Positions 61,738 through 64,000 of a DNA stretch of 64,000 nt are shown here, piece after piece (the first letter of the stretch is position 1; each line of letters begins with the position of its first letter). The notes beneath the pieces are model-generated. The model saw only the letters and a program-made list of their open reading frames with translations. It was not told the DNA's origin and searched no databases. The stretch lies in NCBI GenBank assembly GCA_049322695.1, contig JBMORW010000029.1, forward strand, positions 21,924 through 85,923, in the 5' to 3' direction. The position numbers and the translations under genes were made by a program. The DNA comes from CALGKJ01 sp049322695 (GTDB lineage Bacteria > Bacillota > Clostridia > Lutisporales > Lutisporaceae).

Positions 61738-62289
61738 CTAGGTCCTCTTTTTACTTTCGTATTTAGTGATTAATGTATCCAAATACTCACTTATATCCAA
61801 TATTTCTTTGTTCAATGTTCCATTATAATCATTTTCTATCAATTCATTCATGAAATCTTTAAAAAGAGAGATATACTGCTTTATACAGCTTGCACCAAGC
61901 TCTGAAAGCACCTTGCTTTTCATCATAGCTTTGTGCATACGGTATCTGGCAATCAATACACTTGCTTTAGTACTCCTCGCTGTATTTGCTTCCCTGGTAT
62001 CTATACCTATGGATGGGCTTTTACTGTAGAGACTGTTATTGTAATACCAGCTTTTGATTTTATTAAGCAAATCTTTCTGAACAGTTTTGCAATCGCTCAA
62101 TATTACAATGATATATTCATTGCCTTTTTGTATATACAGAGCATCCTCACCTGCAATTTTCCTTACTTCTGCAATAGTTCCTGATAAGTTTTCTGTCATA
62201 CTTTTACTCATGTGAGGAAGGTGCTTCTCTGATATCTCTATCACTATGGAAAATACTCTAAAACCATTATCCTCTTTCATTATTTGCAC
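61738..62289 (-). CDS. Possible degenerate GGDEF-fold protein
   Basis: 183 residues; ATG 62289 after AGGAAGTG. The order of segments resembles a GGDEF cyclase domain: a first strand FRVFSIVIEI, a helix, then YIQKGNEYIIVIL where GGDEF would stand (reads KGNEY), then PSIGI and a helix IARYRMHKAMMKSK like the ADxAMYxAK segment. The catalytic motif is lost, so it would not make c-di-GMP. A c-di-GMP riboswitch controls the genes just upstream, which adds weight. The match is by eye and weak. Confidence 0.4.
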   Translation of the reverse strand: MQIMKEDNGFRVFSIVIEISEKHLPHMSKSMTENLSGTIAEVRKIAGEDALYIQKGNEYIIVILSDCKTVQKDLLNKIKSWYYNNSLYSKSPSIGIDTREANTARSTKASVLIARYRMHKAMMKSKVLSELGASCIKQYISLFKDFMNELIENDYNGTLNKEILDISEYLDTLITKYESKKRT

Positions 62290-62395
62290 TTCCTAAGTTT
62301 TTAATTTCTATCTAAAGACAGTCTATAGAAATATTCTATCAACAAAGGAAATCCCCTTCAAAATATAAGAAATTCTTCTATTAATTACCATAAAA

Positions 62396-62424
62396 TAAGT
62401 AAGAGAAATCTTTCTCTTACTTAT
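62396..62424 (-). terminator. Terminator after the exported-peptide gene
   Basis: A near-continuous palindrome AAGTAAGAG...CTCTTACTT followed by ATTTTATGG on the minus strand, 8 bp after the stop of the peptide gene. Confidence 0.65.
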
Positions 62425-62431
62425 AGTGATC

Positions 62432-62605
62432 CTATTCGCCTTGCGAGTCTGTAGTAACAAGCTCTTGTAGATTGTATTGCACTTTTGCATATGATCTTCC
62501 GATAGGATCATCAGCATCAGACGCAAATACACTCAACGACATACATAAAACTAGTACTAAAACGAAAATGATACTAAGAATAATGGATTTGATTTTTCTC
62601 ATCAT
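62432..62605 (-). CDS. 57-residue exported pro-peptide, candidate signal peptide of an RRNPP-type system
   Basis: ATG 62605 with AGGCAGGG upstream, 19 bp after the TPR gene ends. The chain starts MMRKIKS, has a hydrophobic core (IILSIIFVLVLVL) and a good signal-peptidase site (SVFA before SDAD). The mature part is 29 residues, polar, ending TTDSQGE. Small exported peptides placed immediately after a TPR receptor are the hallmark of Rap-Phr, PlcR-PapR and other RRNPP systems. The mature signal cannot be read without data; the C-terminal segment or YAKVQYNLQEL are candidates. It is short enough to be missed by automatic annotation. Confidence 0.65.
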   Translation of the reverse strand: MMRKIKSIILSIIFVLVLVLCMSLSVFASDADDPIGRSYAKVQYNLQELVTTDSQGE

Positions 62606-62624
62606 TTTTCCCTGCCTTTCTTTT

Positions 62625-63656
62625 TTATATTTTTTTTCTTATATATTCAGCACAACTATGAAGATCATTAATATAGTGTTCATTATACGATGCTTGTGCC
62701 ATTTCAGTTATGACTACTATGAGCCGTTCTAACATATGTGCAGGTATCATATCTGCAATGGACATAATATCAGCAACTATAAACTTTTTATTAACCTGTC
62801 TGCCTATGGTGCTTAATAAAACCTCGAAATATTCGCTGCAGACAGCTTCCCCTCCCATCATAAGCCTGACCTGAGTGTAGGTATGGTAAAATTTCACCTT
62901 GTTATTGATATCTGTTGTCAAAGCTACCAATGTTATTGCCTTTATTGAATTCTTCAATGCTTCTTTAAGGCAGCCCCTCTCCATCTCTATTACTGCAATG
63001 TTGTTGTATACTGCACCTCTCCCTATCAGATCCTTCTCGCCATATAAGCTTAGGAGCTTTTTATATATATCCATTGCCTCCTCAAATCTTTGTTCCTTCT
63101 TATATGTCAAACCAATATTCAACATTGCTGCAGTCTTCTGCTCAATGGTCAATGCATATTGGTAGGCAGTATGAAACAGCTCTCTGGCTTCGAAGTGCTT
63201 ATTTATACTGTTTAACATGATGCCACGCCAGTAGTTATATTTAAAAATCGTACGCACATCTATATCCTGCTTATTTGCATAGCTTTCTGCAAGCTTGTAT
63301 TCCGCCTCCGCCTCAGGAAGCATTCCTTCTCTGTAATATAAATCGGCCAGCTCCACCATGAAGAGGACAACCAGATTATTATCCTTTTTTTCAGCCAGTT
63401 TTATAGCTTTTCTAAACAACTCTACTGCCTGATTTATATCTCCTCTGCCAAATAAATACTCAGCTTTTGCTCCATACATCATAATGGTTTCGATGCTTAA
63501 TTTATTTTCAATGCTCGTCCGAAGCAGTATATCGATAATTTCGTAATCCAGCTCCTCCTTATATAGCCTTATGTTTTCGAATACTTCTCTTACATATTCT
63601 TTTATCAGGACTTCTTCACTTAAGGATAAGATATCTGCCTTTTTTAGCTTTTTCAT
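62625..63656 (-). CDS. TPR-repeat protein, candidate RRNPP-like peptide receptor
   Basis: 343 residues, all helical, with five to seven TPR-like units from about residue 60 (e.g. AKAEYLFGRGDINQAVELFRKAI, NIGLTYKKEQRFEEAMDIYKKLL). No HTH at the N-terminus, so it would act like Rap by protein binding rather than like PlcR on DNA, if it belongs to this group. ATG 63656 after CGGAGATG. It is preceded by a c-di-GMP-I riboswitch with terminator and followed by the exported peptide gene. Membership of the RRNPP family is inferred from architecture; TPR repeats are common elsewhere. Confidence 0.65.
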   Translation of the reverse strand: MKKLKKADILSLSEEVLIKEYVREVFENIRLYKEELDYEIIDILLRTSIENKLSIETIMMYGAKAEYLFGRGDINQAVELFRKAIKLAEKKDNNLVVLFMVELADLYYREGMLPEAEAEYKLAESYANKQDIDVRTIFKYNYWRGIMLNSINKHFEARELFHTAYQYALTIEQKTAAMLNIGLTYKKEQRFEEAMDIYKKLLSLYGEKDLIGRGAVYNNIAVIEMERGCLKEALKNSIKAITLVALTTDINNKVKFYHTYTQVRLMMGGEAVCSEYFEVLLSTIGRQVNKKFIVADIMSIADMIPAHMLERLIVVITEMAQASYNEHYINDLHSCAEYIRKKI

Positions 63657-63700
63657 ATTATCATCTCCGTGAATATATGATTACAAACCTTCCTTATAAG

Positions 63701-63731
63701 AAAATACCTTTACGCAGAAAGCATAAAGGTA
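63701..63731 (-). terminator. Expression-platform terminator of the c-di-GMP riboswitch
   Basis: Minus strand TACCTTTATGC / GCGTAAAGGTA (one T-G pair) with a 5-nt loop, followed by TTTTCTT. It lies between the aptamer and the TPR gene. Confidence 0.8.
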
Positions 63732-63740
63732 GTGTTGTCA

Positions 63741-63832
63741 AATACTCCGGCAGCCCGGCTGTCATGGCAAGCAATGCTTTAGACCCGCGGCTTTGTGTCC
63801 TTACCTTTAGATAAGTTTACTATTATCAGACT
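63741..63832 (-). ncRNA. Cyclic-di-GMP-I (GEMM-I) riboswitch aptamer
   Basis: On the minus strand: a short stem CTTATC / GGTAAG with UAAA loop, then GGACACAAAGCC, then GGGTCTAAAGC, then GCCATGACAGCCGGGCTGCC. These are the conserved segments of the GEMM-I aptamer (CAAAGCC core, GGGUCUAA, GCCGGGUUGCC). A terminator stands 10 bp downstream, so it most likely controls transcription of the TPR and peptide genes. Promoter listed separately. Confidence 0.85.
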
Positions 63833-63870
63833 ATTTAATTATAAAATTTCATTTCTTACAATGTAATATA

Positions 63871-63899
63871 ATTCTACATATTTTCCATATTTTTGTAAA
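63871..63899 (-). promoter_or_regulatory. Promoter of the riboswitch-TPR-peptide transcript
   Basis: Minus strand TTTACA (63894-63899), 17 nt, TAGAAT (63871-63876); transcription would begin about 30 nt before the aptamer. Confidence 0.65.
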
Positions 63900-63950
63900 T
63901 AGTTTCGACAAAACTAGTCATTTTTTGATAAAAATAGTATGTGTTTAAGC

Positions 63951-64000
63951 AGTAGGGACGGTTCTTTTTGCTTTTCGCGAACGAAAAGCAAAAAGAACCG
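63951..64000. repeat. REP-like palindrome at the window edge
   Basis: AGTAGGGA followed by arms CGGTTCTTTTTGCTTTTCG (63959-63977) and the exact complement (63982-64000) around a 4-nt CGAA loop. The GGGACGGTTCTTTTTGC phrase is typical of interspersed palindromes near REP-associated transposases in Firmicutes. It continues beyond the window, so a tnpA-like gene may follow. Confidence 0.6.

Noticed and set aside
62323..62532. 69-codon ORF antisense-frame to the exported peptide
   Set aside because: No ribosome site; it overlaps the terminator and the better-supported peptide gene in another frame.

Overview
The window looks like a chromosomal segment from a low-GC, spore-forming anaerobe of the Clostridia. 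The evidence is AT-rich intergenic DNA, strong AGGAGG-type ribosome sites with frequent TTG/GTG starts, near-consensus sigma-A promoters, a threonine T-box, a PrkA-YhbH-SpoVR sporulation/stress operon, an aldehyde:ferredoxin oxidoreductase, DegV, and two very large kinase-AAA-GAF-histidine kinases. I saw no rRNA, tRNA, CRISPR array or intact transposase.

Layout. 0-1 kb: ECF sigma / anti-sigma pair, cut by the left edge. 1-6 kb: a Fes-like esterase behind an attenuated leader, a HAD phosphatase, a DUF4097 envelope protein and a CBS-ACT protein. 6-9.2 kb: an Fe-alcohol dehydrogenase / aldehyde:ferredoxin oxidoreductase / MoaD-like operon. 9.5-13 kb: TetR plus SCP2-like protein, DegV, DUF2804. 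13-20 kb: a 2168-residue kinase/CheA-like/CheX-like hybrid and a degenerate metallo-beta-lactamase-fold protein. 20.4-22.4 kb: a regulatory leader followed by a CD3324-like HTH protein and RsgA. 22.6-27.6 kb: NhaC and AEC transporters, a double SnoaL-like protein behind a second attenuated leader, and a lipoprotein. 27.7-40.4 kb: a 2038-residue hybrid kinase with degenerate kinase and ATPase sites, a BrxD-like ATPase / coiled-coil / OmpA-like cassette, an L,D-transpeptidase and a membrane histidine kinase. 40.5-48.5 kb: HD phosphohydrolase, the SpoVR-YhbH-PrkA operon, a second ECF sigma / anti-sigma pair and a GNAT protein. 48.5-54.4 kb: an SsuABC-like importer divergent from a UbiA / DUF3842 / ModE / ModA / ModB block. 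54.5-60.6 kb: an M29 aminopeptidase and the T-box-controlled thrC-thrB-hom operon. 60.9-64 kb: a signalling locus whose promoter feeds a cyclic-di-GMP-I riboswitch, a terminator, a TPR protein, a 57-residue exported peptide, a possible degenerate GGDEF protein and a SurA-like relic. The window ends in a REP-like palindrome.

Two items stand out. First, the riboswitch-TPR-peptide locus at 62.4-63.9 kb looks like a peptide quorum-sensing (RRNPP-type) cassette placed under c-di-GMP control. Second, three unlinked genes share one leader design: a consensus promoter, a 7-14 codon ORF starting ATG-ATG, then two tandem intrinsic terminators before the gene. Two of the three even share the same terminator stem. 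This suggests a translation-sensing attenuation regulon. The BrxD-like ATPase cassette and the two giant hybrid kinases are also poorly described. Function assignments rest on motifs read by eye; no database search was run.
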